A stretch of 64,000 bases of DNA from Bacillota bacterium (lineage in GTDB: Bacteria > Bacillota > Clostridia > Christensenellales > SZUA-584), in NCBI GenBank assembly GCA_023415915.1, contig JAEZIZ010000083.1:62001-126000 (forward strand). Reading direction: 5' to 3'. This document shows positions 7,791-16,275 of the stretch, piece by piece. Position 1 is the stretch's first letter, and the number at the start of each line of letters is the position of its first letter. The notes under the pieces are model-generated. The model saw nothing but the letters and a program-made list of their open reading frames with translations. It did not search any database and was not told where the DNA came from. A program made the translations under genes and the position numbers.

Positions 7791-8615
7791 TTAATCCTCC
7801 AAATTCTTAAGCGATTCGTAATCGCTGTCCCCCGTAAAATCGCGTTCTATGTTTACCTCGCCGCCCAGTTCCTCATACGCGTCTCTTATAGACATATAAT
7901 CGTAATACTTGAGCCCGTCGTCTTTAAGCGCCTGCTCAAGGTAAGGCAGCGCGTCTTCGTTGCCCAGCTTGCCAAGGCAGTTCGCGTAAAAGGCTTTTAG
8001 CCTGTCGCCGTAAAGAAAACACTCCAGAGCAAAGTTGTAAGTGCGCTCGTCGTACGGCAGGTCGCTCAGTATATCGAGAAAGCAATCGGACGAGTAGTCG
8101 CTCTGTGCATTTTCGTACGCCGAGATTATCTTCTCTTTATAAGTATCCCCCGTATTCTTAAGCTCTTGTACGCACGCCTCCGGAAAATCCGACGCCTCGG
8201 AAGATCCCGCTATCACTTCTATATAATAATCATACGGGTGGCTCATGCGCATTTCATCTATTAGCTGCACTATAACGGTTTTAAGCTCCCCGCTCTTTTC
8301 GCCTTCATAATTCATAAGCACCGAGAGAAGAAAAGGATAAGTCTCTTCCTTGATATCCTCTATACGGTTGAGAAGCGGCGCGGGTATCGACATGCCAGAA
8401 AAAACATACTCTCCCAGCAATTCGATAAGTGAGGCAGCCCCGAAAGAGTCGAAATACGTATTGGGCGATTTGCCGTCCAGCCAGTCTTTCGGCTCGTCCA
8501 TCCAGTCGAAATACAGCACTTCCGCAATGTCGTCCAGTTCGTCTTCGTCAATTTCGTTCTCTTTTATATAATCGGTCAGATAACGGCTGAATTTATCTTC
8601 AAAATCAATCGGCAT
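7791..8615 (-). CDS. Acidic HEAT-like repeat protein of unknown function
   Basis: 274 residues, very acidic, no signal peptide or membrane helix. It is almost entirely helical and the last third reads like HEAT repeats (GNEDALPYLEQALKDDGL), suggesting a scaffold for protein contacts. I recognise no catalytic motif. Its start overlaps the end of the TPR gene by 11 bases and it ends two bases before the HD gene, so the four proteins are made together. The N-terminal part (DDIAEVLYFDWMDEPKDWLD) resembles accessory domains of SEC-C/TPR proteins, but only loosely. Confidence 0.75.
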   Translation of the reverse strand: MPIDFEDKFSRYLTDYIKENEIDEDELDDIAEVLYFDWMDEPKDWLDGKSPNTYFDSFGAASLIELLGEYVFSGMSIPAPLLNRIEDIKEETYPFLLSVLMNYEGEKSGELKTVIVQLIDEMRMSHPYDYYIEVIAGSSEASDFPEACVQELKNTGDTYKEKIISAYENAQSDYSSDCFLDILSDLPYDERTYNFALECFLYGDRLKAFYANCLGKLGNEDALPYLEQALKDDGLKYYDYMSIRDAYEELGGEVNIERDFTGDSDYESLKNLED

Positions 8616-10320
8616 CGTCTGCTCCGCCCGGCTGTTCTTCTGTAAGTATGTCGTAATACCTGTTTATAGTCGTTAAAGAAACGCCGTAACGTTTCATAAG
8701 GTCCTTCTTCAGCGGTATTTTGACGGTTCCGTCAATTTCGCTTACGAGGAATTCCAGCGCGGCCGCAAACGCCTGCGGCTTTTGTATCCACGCGCCCTTA
8801 TCGCTCCGGTCTTTAGCGAACGATGTTAATAGCTCAACGCCCGACGTTATGAACTCTTCGCTGTACCTGCCCCTCGTGTTTTTGACGAAACTGTTGAGCG
8901 TCTCGGCATAAGGCCTTGGGAGGTTTTTAATCTCCTCCGATATGCTCCCGACCCTTACCTCTACTATGGCGCCTCTGATATAGGCGACATAAGGCTCTTT
9001 GGCGCCTATGCGCTTTAAGCACATGAATATGTCGTTTTTTATCTCGTCCGCTTCCGTGCTTTTCAGCAGAAAGCTTCTGAACTCGTCTTCCACGCTTTCG
9101 TCGGAAAACAGGCTCATTATCTCTATAACTATCTTCTTTATATACTCGTCGCCGTAATAAAGCCCCCACAATATAACGGACTTAAAGTACTCGTCATTTT
9201 TCCACTTGTTTACCAGGCTGTCGTCTTTTTGCATCAGGCAGTCGTTTAAATATTTGACGCGCTGCTTGATTTCATCGAACTGTACCTGATATACGTATTC
9301 GAGCTTTTTAACAGCGCCGCCTTTTTTGGCCATATCGGATTTGCTTTTATAATAGGACGCGAGGCTGTTGCTCGGGTCAATCTTCAGTATCTTTACGAAA
9401 CAATCCGCAGCTTCGCCGTACAATCCGTTGTTGTATGCGGCAAGACCGTAAAAATGCAGCAGCCGTATATCGTACGGCTGAAACGATATCAGCTTTGAGA
9501 ACCATTTATACGCCTTTTCATGGTGGCCGAGCTCGCAATACGTAAGCGCAAGCTTATGCATGTCTTCCGGGTCAAAGTCGGCCGCCTCGTCTATGCGGGA
9601 AAGGTACTCTTCTCCGGCGGCAGAGTCTCCCATATCCGAATAAAAGAACGCGAGGTTGCAGCAGGCGTGAAGGTTATTGGGCTGCGCTTCCAGCACTTTT
9701 TTGGACATCTCGACAGCCTTCGCTTTCTGTCCGTCAAAGAAATAAGAGAGCGCGAGATTGTTCATAGCCGGATACATCAGCCTGTCGCGGCTGACAACGT
9801 TTTCGAGATGCTGTATAGCCGACTTGTAATCGCCCTTGTCGAGATACTGCTTTCCCTCGTAAGCCTCTTCCATTATATACTGGCGGCTTACGTCGGTAAG
9901 CAACCCTTCCTCTTCCTCTTCGTCCAGCATGTCGAATATATCGTCTATCTCGTCGGCGAACTCGCCGTCGGGGTCTATAGCCAGATATTGTTCAAAAGCT
10001 TCATCGGCAAGCTCGTAGTTTTTCATGCCCATGTAATTACAGCCGAGCGCAAACAAGCACTCGGTCGGGGTGTTGCCATAACGGGCTATTTTAAGCAGTA
10101 CGTCATTAGATTCGGTATAGAGCCCCATTTCCGAATATATCTGCGCAATGCTTAACAGATACTCAACGTTATCCGGTTCCATACCGAGGGCTTGCCGGTA
10201 AAGCTGCAGAGCTTCCAAAAAATTACCCGCGTCTATATGCCTTTCCGCTTTTTTAATAAAAAAAGATGCGGGCTGGTTAAAGTTCAATACTTTATTTTGC
10301 AGCTTTTTTTTGTCGTTCAT
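8605..10320 (-). CDS. TPR-repeat protein with a C-terminal helix-turn-helix-like end
   Basis: 571 residues, cytoplasmic. At least seven tetratricopeptide repeats span residues about 15-320, e.g. GNFLEALQLYRQALGMEPDN and GLYGEAADCFVKILKIDPSN. The region 330-510 is helical without obvious repeats. The last 45 residues contain KKDLMKRYGVSLTTINRYYD, which has the shape of a helix-turn-helix like those ending some Clostridia SEC-C/TPR proteins, so nucleic-acid contact is possible. It heads the four-gene run ending in the rRNA methyltransferase and overlaps the next gene by 11 bases. Function not known; a protein-interaction hub is the safest reading. Confidence 0.85.
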   Translation of the reverse strand: MNDKKKLQNKVLNFNQPASFFIKKAERHIDAGNFLEALQLYRQALGMEPDNVEYLLSIAQIYSEMGLYTESNDVLLKIARYGNTPTECLFALGCNYMGMKNYELADEAFEQYLAIDPDGEFADEIDDIFDMLDEEEEEGLLTDVSRQYIMEEAYEGKQYLDKGDYKSAIQHLENVVSRDRLMYPAMNNLALSYFFDGQKAKAVEMSKKVLEAQPNNLHACCNLAFFYSDMGDSAAGEEYLSRIDEAADFDPEDMHKLALTYCELGHHEKAYKWFSKLISFQPYDIRLLHFYGLAAYNNGLYGEAADCFVKILKIDPSNSLASYYKSKSDMAKKGGAVKKLEYVYQVQFDEIKQRVKYLNDCLMQKDDSLVNKWKNDEYFKSVILWGLYYGDEYIKKIVIEIMSLFSDESVEDEFRSFLLKSTEADEIKNDIFMCLKRIGAKEPYVAYIRGAIVEVRVGSISEEIKNLPRPYAETLNSFVKNTRGRYSEEFITSGVELLTSFAKDRSDKGAWIQKPQAFAAALEFLVSEIDGTVKIPLKKDLMKRYGVSLTTINRYYDILTEEQPGGADDAD

Positions 10321-10369
10321 TTCGCCTCCTATATAATGAAATAATTATACCATACTGGCAAGCCGCGCT

Positions 10370-11107
10370 TCAAGCAGCGGCCTTGCGGCACACATACTGT
10401 ATTCTGTCCGAATTTTCGTCTGGCTTTTTATCGGTAAAGCAGTCGAATATACTGACGCTTGCAAACCCGGCAGAGAGAAATATTTTTTCAACGAACCCTG
10501 GGTCGTAAGCGTATTGTATATGCCGCTCGGAAAACCTTTCAAACAGGCTGCCGCGCCGCACGAAAAGCGTTACGTCCATGCACAGACTGTCTGTTGTACT
10601 GTCATATGCGTTCTGCCAGATGCATGTCGCGTCGTCACCGTCGTCGAAATAAACCTCGCCGTCCATGCGCTTAAGCTTTGATTTAGAGCTAATGTCGAAA
10701 AGCAGTACGCCGCTACCTTTAAGCGCGTTAAATGCGGAAACAGCGAATGACTTAAGCCCTACTTCGTCAAGATAATTGGGGCCGTCGCATACGGAAAGAA
10801 TCGCATCCGGTTTGTTGCCCACTTCAATATTGCGCATATCCTGAAGTATGAATTTTATGTCATAGCCGAATTTTCTCGCCTGCCCGGCTGCGGCGCTTAT
10901 CATTCCTTCGGATATGTCCGAAGCCGTTATATCGTAGCCCAGACGAAACAACTCGCGCGTTATGTTTCCCGTTCCGCATCCCGTCTCAAATACGGTTTTT
11001 ACGCCGTACCGCTTTAATATGCCGTCGAGATATTCGGCCCACATTTCGTAATCTACGTCCGCCATCAGTTCGTTATATACTTCGGAAAGATATCCGTATG
11101 CCTCCAC
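10370..11107 (-). CDS. Class I SAM-dependent methyltransferase
   Basis: 245 residues. Motif I is VFETGCGTGNITREL, followed by an acidic ASDISEGMI strand, the FILQDMRNIEV segment and a LLFDISSKSKL strand. This is the usual Rossmann methyltransferase fold. The ending KKPDENSDRIQYVCRK is typical of small Clostridia proteins annotated simply as class I methyltransferases. The substrate is unknown. It lies 49 bases upstream of the TPR gene on the same strand and may lead that transcription unit. It is divergent from the lysine operon. Confidence 0.88.
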   Translation of the reverse strand: MEAYGYLSEVYNELMADVDYEMWAEYLDGILKRYGVKTVFETGCGTGNITRELFRLGYDITASDISEGMISAAAGQARKFGYDIKFILQDMRNIEVGNKPDAILSVCDGPNYLDEVGLKSFAVSAFNALKGSGVLLFDISSKSKLKRMDGEVYFDDGDDATCIWQNAYDSTTDSLCMDVTLFVRRGSLFERFSERHIQYAYDPGFVEKIFLSAGFASVSIFDCFTDKKPDENSDRIQYVCRKAAA

Positions 11108-11228
11108 GCATGCCTCCTTTAATTGCGTCCGCGCTCAATAATATCAATAATATACTACGTTATTATAGCGAGCACAACGAAAAAAGCGCAATACGCATGG
11201 AAAATTATGCCGAAAGAGAAACGCGCGG

Positions 11229-11258
11229 TTGACTATATCGCTCGGGCGATGTTATAAT
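11229..11258 (+). promoter_or_regulatory. Promoter of the lysine riboswitch-asd-dapA-dapB operon
   Basis: A TTGACT -35 box (11229-11234) and a perfect TATAAT -10 box (11253-11258) are separated by 18 bases, a good sigma-A-type promoter. It lies just upstream of the lysine riboswitch and points toward asd. Confidence 0.8.
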
Positions 11259-11264
11259 ATGATC

Positions 11265-11435
11265 CAATACAGTTGAGGCGCGGTTTTCATGAGTATACTA
11301 TTCGGAGGCAGCGGGTGCTTATGATGTATAGTGGAAAGGGAAAACTGCCGAAGGCAAAGGCGTTCCGCAGCGTTTTGCCTGGGTGTATGGTTAACAGCCA
11401 TGCAACTGTCGTCCCGGGCGCGGGACGGAGCGCTG
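11265..11435 (+). promoter_or_regulatory. Lysine riboswitch (L-box)
   Basis: The leader of asd carries the conserved blocks of the lysine riboswitch in order: GAGGCGCG near 11274, GAGTATAC, GGAAAGGG near 11333, CTGCCGAAGGC, then TGCCTGGGTGTATGG, a GCAACTGTC, and a closing CGGAGCGCTGCTGT that pairs with the first block as stem P1. These line up with the B. subtilis lysC leader. It sits immediately after the promoter and before a terminator-like hairpin, so high lysine should stop transcription of asd-dapA-dapB. Boundaries are approximate. Confidence 0.88.
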
Positions 11436-11467
11436 CTGTAATACAAACGGTATTCTTGTTATTATTG

Positions 11468-11496
11468 GCGCGCGGTATGTTATGCGTGCTATTTTT
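11468..11496 (+). terminator. Riboswitch-controlled terminator
   Basis: GCGCGC and GCGTGC can form a six-base-pair stem with a ten-base loop, followed by TATTTTTAT. It lies between the lysine riboswitch and asd, where an attenuator is expected. The alternative antiterminator pairing was not worked out. Confidence 0.55.
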
Positions 11497-11528
11497 ATAC
11501 GGTTTAAATTTTCCGAGGAGGTTTTAAA

Positions 11529-12605
11529 GTGAAGAGTTACAATGTAGGCATCGTCGGCGCAACCGGCATGGTAGGACAGCGGTTCATAACGCTGCTTGCG
11601 GATCATCCGTGGTTTAATATCACATACCTTGGCGCAAGCGAGCGCTCGGCAGGAAAAACTTACGCTGAAGCCGTAGGCGGCAGATGGGTCATGACGACGC
11701 CTATTCCCGAAAACGTTGCGGGCATGCATGTGTATGACGCGCTAGATATAGAAACGGCAAAGGGAAAAGTAGACTTCGTATTTTGCGCTATCAGCCTTGA
11801 CAAGGAGAAGACAAAAGCGCTCGAAGAGGCATATGCTAAACAGGAGATACCGGTAGTATCCAACAACAGCGCACACCGCGGAACCCCTGACGTGCCTATG
11901 CTCATACCCGAGGTGAACGCTCATCATATAGCGGTAATAGAGAAGCAGCGCGCGCGTCTGGGAACGAAACGCGGGTTTATATCCGTAAAGCCCAACTGCT
12001 CTATACAGACTTATGTACCTGCGCTGCACCCTCTTCTCGATTTCGGCATAAAGCAGATAGTAGTATGCACATATCAGGCGGTATCGGGCGCTGGCAAAAC
12101 AATGGAATCCTGGCCGGAGATGGCGGATAACGTAATCCCCTTCATCGGCGGCGAGGAATTAAAGAGCGAACAGGAGCCGCTTAAAATCTGGGGCGCTATA
12201 GGCGATAACGGCATAGTCAACGCAAGACAGCCCGTTATTACCACGCAGTGCATACGCGTTCCGGTATCCGACGGCCATATGGCGGCGACTTTTGTGAGCT
12301 TTGAAAAAAAGCCTTCGATGAAACAGATAAAGCAGCGCTGGAACGAGTTTTCAGGACTCCCCCAGCAGCTTGGGCTGCCGAGCGCGCCTGAAAAGTTCCT
12401 TATGTATTTTGAGGATGATGCGCGGCCGCAGACGAGCCTTGACAGGGGCAACGGAAACGGCATGTCCGTTTCGATAGGGCGGCTCAGAGAAGACACGATA
12501 TTCGACTATAAGTTTGTATGCCTAAGCCATAACACATTGCGGGGTGCTGCGGGAGGCGGAGTGCTGGCGGCTGAGCTGCTGGCCAAAAAGGGTTATTTCG
12601 ACTGA
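11529..12605 (+). CDS. asd: Aspartate-semialdehyde dehydrogenase, archaeal/fungal type
   Basis: 358 residues. It reduces aspartyl phosphate to aspartate semialdehyde with NADPH, the branch point to lysine, threonine and methionine. The NADP-binding start is GIVGATGMVGQRF and the catalytic cysteine is Cys157 in KPNCSIQ. The pattern (GQRF, then HPWF, and KPNCSIQTYVPAL) matches the archaeal/fungal-type enzyme and not the B. subtilis-type one, whose motif is NPNCSTIQ. The start is GTG at 11529 with AGGAGG seven bases upstream. It is the first gene after the lysine riboswitch, with dapA 19 bases downstream. Confidence 0.95.
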   Translation: MKSYNVGIVGATGMVGQRFITLLADHPWFNITYLGASERSAGKTYAEAVGGRWVMTTPIPENVAGMHVYDALDIETAKGKVDFVFCAISLDKEKTKALEEAYAKQEIPVVSNNSAHRGTPDVPMLIPEVNAHHIAVIEKQRARLGTKRGFISVKPNCSIQTYVPALHPLLDFGIKQIVVCTYQAVSGAGKTMESWPEMADNVIPFIGGEELKSEQEPLKIWGAIGDNGIVNARQPVITTQCIRVPVSDGHMAATFVSFEKKPSMKQIKQRWNEFSGLPQQLGLPSAPEKFLMYFEDDARPQTSLDRGNGNGMSVSIGRLREDTIFDYKFVCLSHNTLRGAAGGGVLAAELLAKKGYFD

Positions 12606-12624
12606 TTTGTGAAAGGAGTATGAA

Positions 12625-13506
12625 ATGAGTATTTTCACAGGAGCCGGGACGGCGCTGGTTACGCCGTTCAACGACACGGGTATTGATTTTGCCGCTTTTG
12701 AAACGCTTATCGAATACCAGATAGAAAACGGTATAGACGCTCTTGTTGTATGCGGCACGACGGGCGAGCCGTCCACAATGACAAGAGAAGAAAAAAAGGC
12801 CGCTATCGAATTTGCAGTTAAGCATGCCGCAGGAAGAGTACCCGTAATAGCGGGGACGGGATCTAACAACACCGCCGCTTCCATTGAAGCTTCGATGGAG
12901 GCTTCCGACCTCGGCGTGGACGGGCTGCTTGTGGTTACTCCGTATTACAACAAATGTTCGGATGCAGGGCTTGTTAAGCATTTTCACAGCATAGCCGACG
13001 CGTCGGGCGTTCCCATAATCGTCTACAACGTCCCCGCAAGGACGGGCATGAATATCACGCCGGCGGTTATGAAGGAGATAAGCCAGCACGACAGGATCGT
13101 CGGCATAAAAGAGGCGAGCGCAAATATAACACAGATAACGGAAACGGCGAGGCTATGTCCCGGTATAGACCTTTATTCGGGCAACGACGATCACGTTATC
13201 CCCATTATGTCTCTGGGCGGCAAGGGAGTAATATCGGTCGTCTCTAACGTCGCTCCCGGTATGACTCATGAGATGGCTGCGAGCTGGCTTGCGGGCGATA
13301 CGAAAAAAGCGCTCGAGCTGCAGTTTAAGCTGAATCCGCTTATAAAAGCGCTGTTTATCGAGGTAAGCCCCATACCTGTAAAGACCGCGCTTAACATGAT
13401 AGGCATAAACGCCGGCGTGCTGCGTATGCCTCTTTGCGAGATGAGCGCGGATAAAACCGCGATACTCAAAAAAGAGCTCATTGCCCTTGGGTTCGACATC
13501 GCTTAA
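12625..13506 (+). CDS. dapA: 4-hydroxy-tetrahydrodipicolinate synthase
   Basis: 293 residues, normal family length. It condenses pyruvate with aspartate semialdehyde, the first committed step to lysine and diaminopimelate. The Schiff-base lysine is Lys162 in GIKEAS, the catalytic tyrosine is Tyr134 in VYNVPARTG, and the TT pair lies in CGTTGEPS (45-46). A GAAAGGAG ribosome binding site precedes the ATG. It lies between asd and dapB under the lysine riboswitch. Allosteric lysine binding was not assessed. Confidence 0.96.
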   Translation: MSIFTGAGTALVTPFNDTGIDFAAFETLIEYQIENGIDALVVCGTTGEPSTMTREEKKAAIEFAVKHAAGRVPVIAGTGSNNTAASIEASMEASDLGVDGLLVVTPYYNKCSDAGLVKHFHSIADASGVPIIVYNVPARTGMNITPAVMKEISQHDRIVGIKEASANITQITETARLCPGIDLYSGNDDHVIPIMSLGGKGVISVVSNVAPGMTHEMAASWLAGDTKKALELQFKLNPLIKALFIEVSPIPVKTALNMIGINAGVLRMPLCEMSADKTAILKKELIALGFDIA

Positions 13507-13587
13507 AGGTTCACGCATAAGGAATACCGCGGCTTGCGCCCGAGAAAACGGGTAAAAAGCCGCTTTCATATAGGGTATAAAAAAAGC

Positions 13588-13663
13588 GGGGTCCCCAGCA
13601 AGACGTGAGGCTTGCTGGGGTGTAAAATCGGGGTCCCCAGCAAGTTGTGAGACTTAATGGGGA
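13588..13663 (+). repeat. Two copies of a GGGGTCCCCAGCAAG repeat
   Basis: Two tandem units (13588-13620 and 13630-13663) share GGGGTCCCCAGCAAG, then a short variable part, and can fold: CCCCAGCAAG with CTTGCTGGGG in the first. Related copies lie at 47494-47524 and 57867-57895, always between genes. It sits between dapA and dapB inside the operon, so it would form a hairpin in the mRNA. Confidence 0.75.
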
Positions 13664-13684
13664 GTTTAAAATAACGAGGTGCAA

Positions 13685-14893
13685 ATGATAAACGTAATAC
13701 TCAGCGGCGCTAACGGCAAAATGGGACAGGTGATTGCGGGCGTAATATCGAAAGCGGACGATATCCGCGTAGCGGCGGGCGTAGACAAGCTGCCCGATTC
13801 GCGGCAGAACTGCTTCCCGGTATACTTTAATATAGACGATTGCAGGGAATCCGCCGATATGGTAATTGACTTTTCGCGTCCCGAGGCGCTGGCCGATAAC
13901 CTTGCGTATGCCCGGCGCAAAGGCATACCCATAGTAATCGCGACTACGGGCTTCAGCGAAGACGAGAAAAAGGCCATATTCGAAGCGTCAAGAAATATCC
14001 CGATATTCTTCTCGGCAAACATGTCGCTGGGCGTAAACCTTCAGATGGAGCTTGCCAAGAACGCCGCGGCTTTCCTCGGAGAGGCGTACGATATCGAGAT
14101 AATAGAAAAGCACCATAACCAGAAAGTAGACGCGCCGAGCGGCACGGCGCTCGCGATAGCCGACTGCATAAACGAATCGTTTACCAACAAAAAGGATTAC
14201 GTTTACGGCAGGAGTTCCAAGACGGAGAGGCGCGGCAGAGAGATAGGCTTCCACTCGGTACGCGGTGGTACGATACCGGGCGACCACAGCGTAATGTTTA
14301 TAGGAACCGACGAGGTTATAGAGATAAACCACAGCGCGCAGTCGCGGAATATTTTCGCGTTCGGCGCGGTGCGGGCGGCAAGGTTCCTGTACGGCAAGCC
14401 GCCGGGACTATATAACATGAGCGATATAATTGCCGAGTCCGCCGTCACCCACATATACCAGGACGACGGCCAGGCAATGATAACGCTGACGAACTTCCCT
14501 TTCTCCCCCAAGCTTATAGCCGAAGTGTTCAGCGATATTGCCCAAAAGAATGTAAAGCTTGATATAATAAGCCAGACGTCTCCTCATCAGGGCAAGATAA
14601 GCCTGTCGTTTTCCATGCCGCTTACCGATTTAAGCGTCTGCAAAGACGTATTAAAAAAGCATATAAATGACGATGTGAAGTTAATTTTGGATACTGCGCT
14701 TTCAAAGCTTACAGTGGAAGGCGCGGGCATGCAGCGCCAGTCGGGCGTCGCTTCGCGGCTTTTCGGAGCGCTCGCTGAAAGGGATATCGGCATATATATT
14801 ATAACGACGTCGGAAACGAAGATAAGCTTCTGCGTAGATTCGGGCAAGGCGCGGGACGCGGTAAGCGCAGTATCGGCGGCGTTTGCGCTATAA
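13685..14893 (+). CDS. dapB: 4-hydroxy-tetrahydrodipicolinate reductase fused to aspartokinase-type ACT domains
   Basis: 402 residues against a usual 240-270. Residues 1-250 are a full DapB: GANGKMG (8-14) binds the nucleotide, and EKHHNQKVDAPSGTA (141-155) holds the catalytic His and Lys. The enzyme reduces the DapA product with NAD(P)H. Residues about 253-402 are extra and read as the two ACT domains of aspartokinase: VTHIYQDDGQAMITL, then NVKLDIISQ, then SKLTVEGAGMQRQSGVASRL and ITTSETKISFCVD. No kinase domain is present. The start is ATG 13685 with GAGGTG seven bases upstream; the GTG at 13679 overlaps that site. It ends the riboswitch operon. ACT pairs bind lysine or threonine in aspartokinases, so feedback control is inferred. 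Confidence 0.93.
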   Translation: MINVILSGANGKMGQVIAGVISKADDIRVAAGVDKLPDSRQNCFPVYFNIDDCRESADMVIDFSRPEALADNLAYARRKGIPIVIATTGFSEDEKKAIFEASRNIPIFFSANMSLGVNLQMELAKNAAAFLGEAYDIEIIEKHHNQKVDAPSGTALAIADCINESFTNKKDYVYGRSSKTERRGREIGFHSVRGGTIPGDHSVMFIGTDEVIEINHSAQSRNIFAFGAVRAARFLYGKPPGLYNMSDIIAESAVTHIYQDDGQAMITLTNFPFSPKLIAEVFSDIAQKNVKLDIISQTSPHQGKISLSFSMPLTDLSVCKDVLKKHINDDVKLILDTALSKLTVEGAGMQRQSGVASRLFGALAERDIGIYIITTSETKISFCVDSGKARDAVSAVSAAFAL

Positions 14894-14919
14894 ATACATA
14901 TTCATAAAAAACAAAGCAA

Positions 14920-14966
14920 ATGATGAGGTGAAAACAACGATGGTAATAACATTTTCACCTCATTTT
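14920..14966. terminator. Bidirectional terminator between dapB and purD
   Basis: ATGAGGTGAAAA and TTTTCACCTCAT form a 12-base-pair stem with a loop of about 20 bases and a T-run after it. It sits between convergent transcripts (dapB from the left, the purine operon from the right) and can serve both. Confidence 0.7.
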
Positions 14967-15012
14967 TCTATCGTCAGCAGCCTCCCTTAGCAGGGGAGTA
15001 ATTGATAATATA

Positions 15013-16263
15013 CTATTTTATCCCTATATCGCTTCTATACTGTGCGCCTTTAAAGCTGATGCGTTTAACGTTGGCGTAGGCTTTTTGTCGCGCTTCGGCT
15101 ATGTCTTTGCCCAGCGCCGTCACGCCGAGCACCCTGCCGCCGTTAGTGGCATACCGCCCGCCGCTTTTTGCGGTGCCCGCATGGAATACGGTTGCGTCGC
15201 TTACATCGTCAAGGCCTTCAATAATATCGCCCTTGTTGTATTTGCCGGGGTATCCGCCCGACGCCATAACTACGCACACGGCGCTGCGCTCGTCCCATTC
15301 GAGCGTTATATCGGAAAGCCTGCCGTCTATTACTGCGTTCATAACCTCTACAAGGTCGTTTTTCATCCTCGGCAATACCACCTGCGCCTCCGGGTCGCCG
15401 AAACGCGCGTTGTATTCGAGAAGCTTAGGTCCGCTCTTTGTAAGCATCAGCCCGAAGTATATCGCGCCCTTGAATTCACGGCCTTCCTGATTGAGCGCGT
15501 AAAGCGTTCTTTTTATTATGGTTTCTTCGACCTGTTTTCTTATATCGTCCGTATATTTGGGAGACGGCGAGAACGCGCCCATGCCGCCGGTGTTAGGGCC
15601 CATATCGTTGTCGAATACGCGCTTGTGGTCCTGCGCGCTCGCCATGGGCAGTATAGTATTGCCGTCGCAGAACGCCAACACGGAGACTTCGGGGCCTTCA
15701 AGGCATTCCTCTATTACGACGCTGCTGCCCGCGCTGCCGAACAGCTTTTTGACCATCATATCTTCCAGCGCTGCTTTAGCTTCGTCCACGGATTTGCATA
15801 TTACTACGCCTTTGCCGAGCGCGAGCCCGTCCGCCTTTACTACGGTGGGCATCGGACAGCGCTCCACGAACGCGCAAGCGCTCTTAAAATCGCTGAACAC
15901 TTCGTATTCCGCGGTGGGTATGCCATACTTCTTCATTAGCCGCTTTGCGTACGCCTTGCTGCCTTCTATCTCGGCAGCCTTGGCCGTAGGCCCGAACGCG
16001 CGTATGCCTTCGCTCTGCAGCCTATCCACCATGCCCATATAAAGCGGGTCGTCGGGCGCGACTATTACGAGGTCAAAAGCCTGCTTCTTTGCGTAATCGA
16101 CAATGCCGTCCAAATCCGTCGCGCTTAAGGGGACGCACACTGCCATTTCGGAAATGCCGCCGTTGCCAGGCGCGCAGTGTATCTCCCCCACGTCTTTATT
16201 TTGCCGCAGCTTCCATACCAGCGTATGCTCCCTGCCACCGCCGCCTACCAAAAGTATCTTCAT
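15013..16263 (-). CDS. purD: Phosphoribosylamine-glycine ligase
   Basis: 416 residues. It joins 5-phosphoribosylamine and glycine using ATP, step 2 of purine synthesis. Start MKILLVGGGGREHTLVWKL, ATP-grasp features VVKADGLALGKGV and GPNTGGMGAFSP, and EYNARFGDPEAQ are all typical. It is the last gene of the purE-C-F-M-N-H-D run, with purH 12 bases upstream. Confidence 0.97.
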   Translation of the reverse strand: MKILLVGGGGREHTLVWKLRQNKDVGEIHCAPGNGGISEMAVCVPLSATDLDGIVDYAKKQAFDLVIVAPDDPLYMGMVDRLQSEGIRAFGPTAKAAEIEGSKAYAKRLMKKYGIPTAEYEVFSDFKSACAFVERCPMPTVVKADGLALGKGVVICKSVDEAKAALEDMMVKKLFGSAGSSVVIEECLEGPEVSVLAFCDGNTILPMASAQDHKRVFDNDMGPNTGGMGAFSPSPKYTDDIRKQVEETIIKRTLYALNQEGREFKGAIYFGLMLTKSGPKLLEYNARFGDPEAQVVLPRMKNDLVEVMNAVIDGRLSDITLEWDERSAVCVVMASGGYPGKYNKGDIIEGLDDVSDATVFHAGTAKSGGRYATNGGRVLGVTALGKDIAEARQKAYANVKRISFKGAQYRSDIGIK

Positions 16264-16275
16264 AGCGCGTTTCTC

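Noticed and set aside
11273..11527. Plus-strand 84-residue frame upstream of asd
   Set aside because: It lies wholly inside the lysine riboswitch and its terminator; the RNA structure explains the sequence.
13679..13684. GTG start for dapB at 13679
   Set aside because: It overlaps the ribosome binding site GAGGTG; ATG 13685 has proper spacing and matches family starts.
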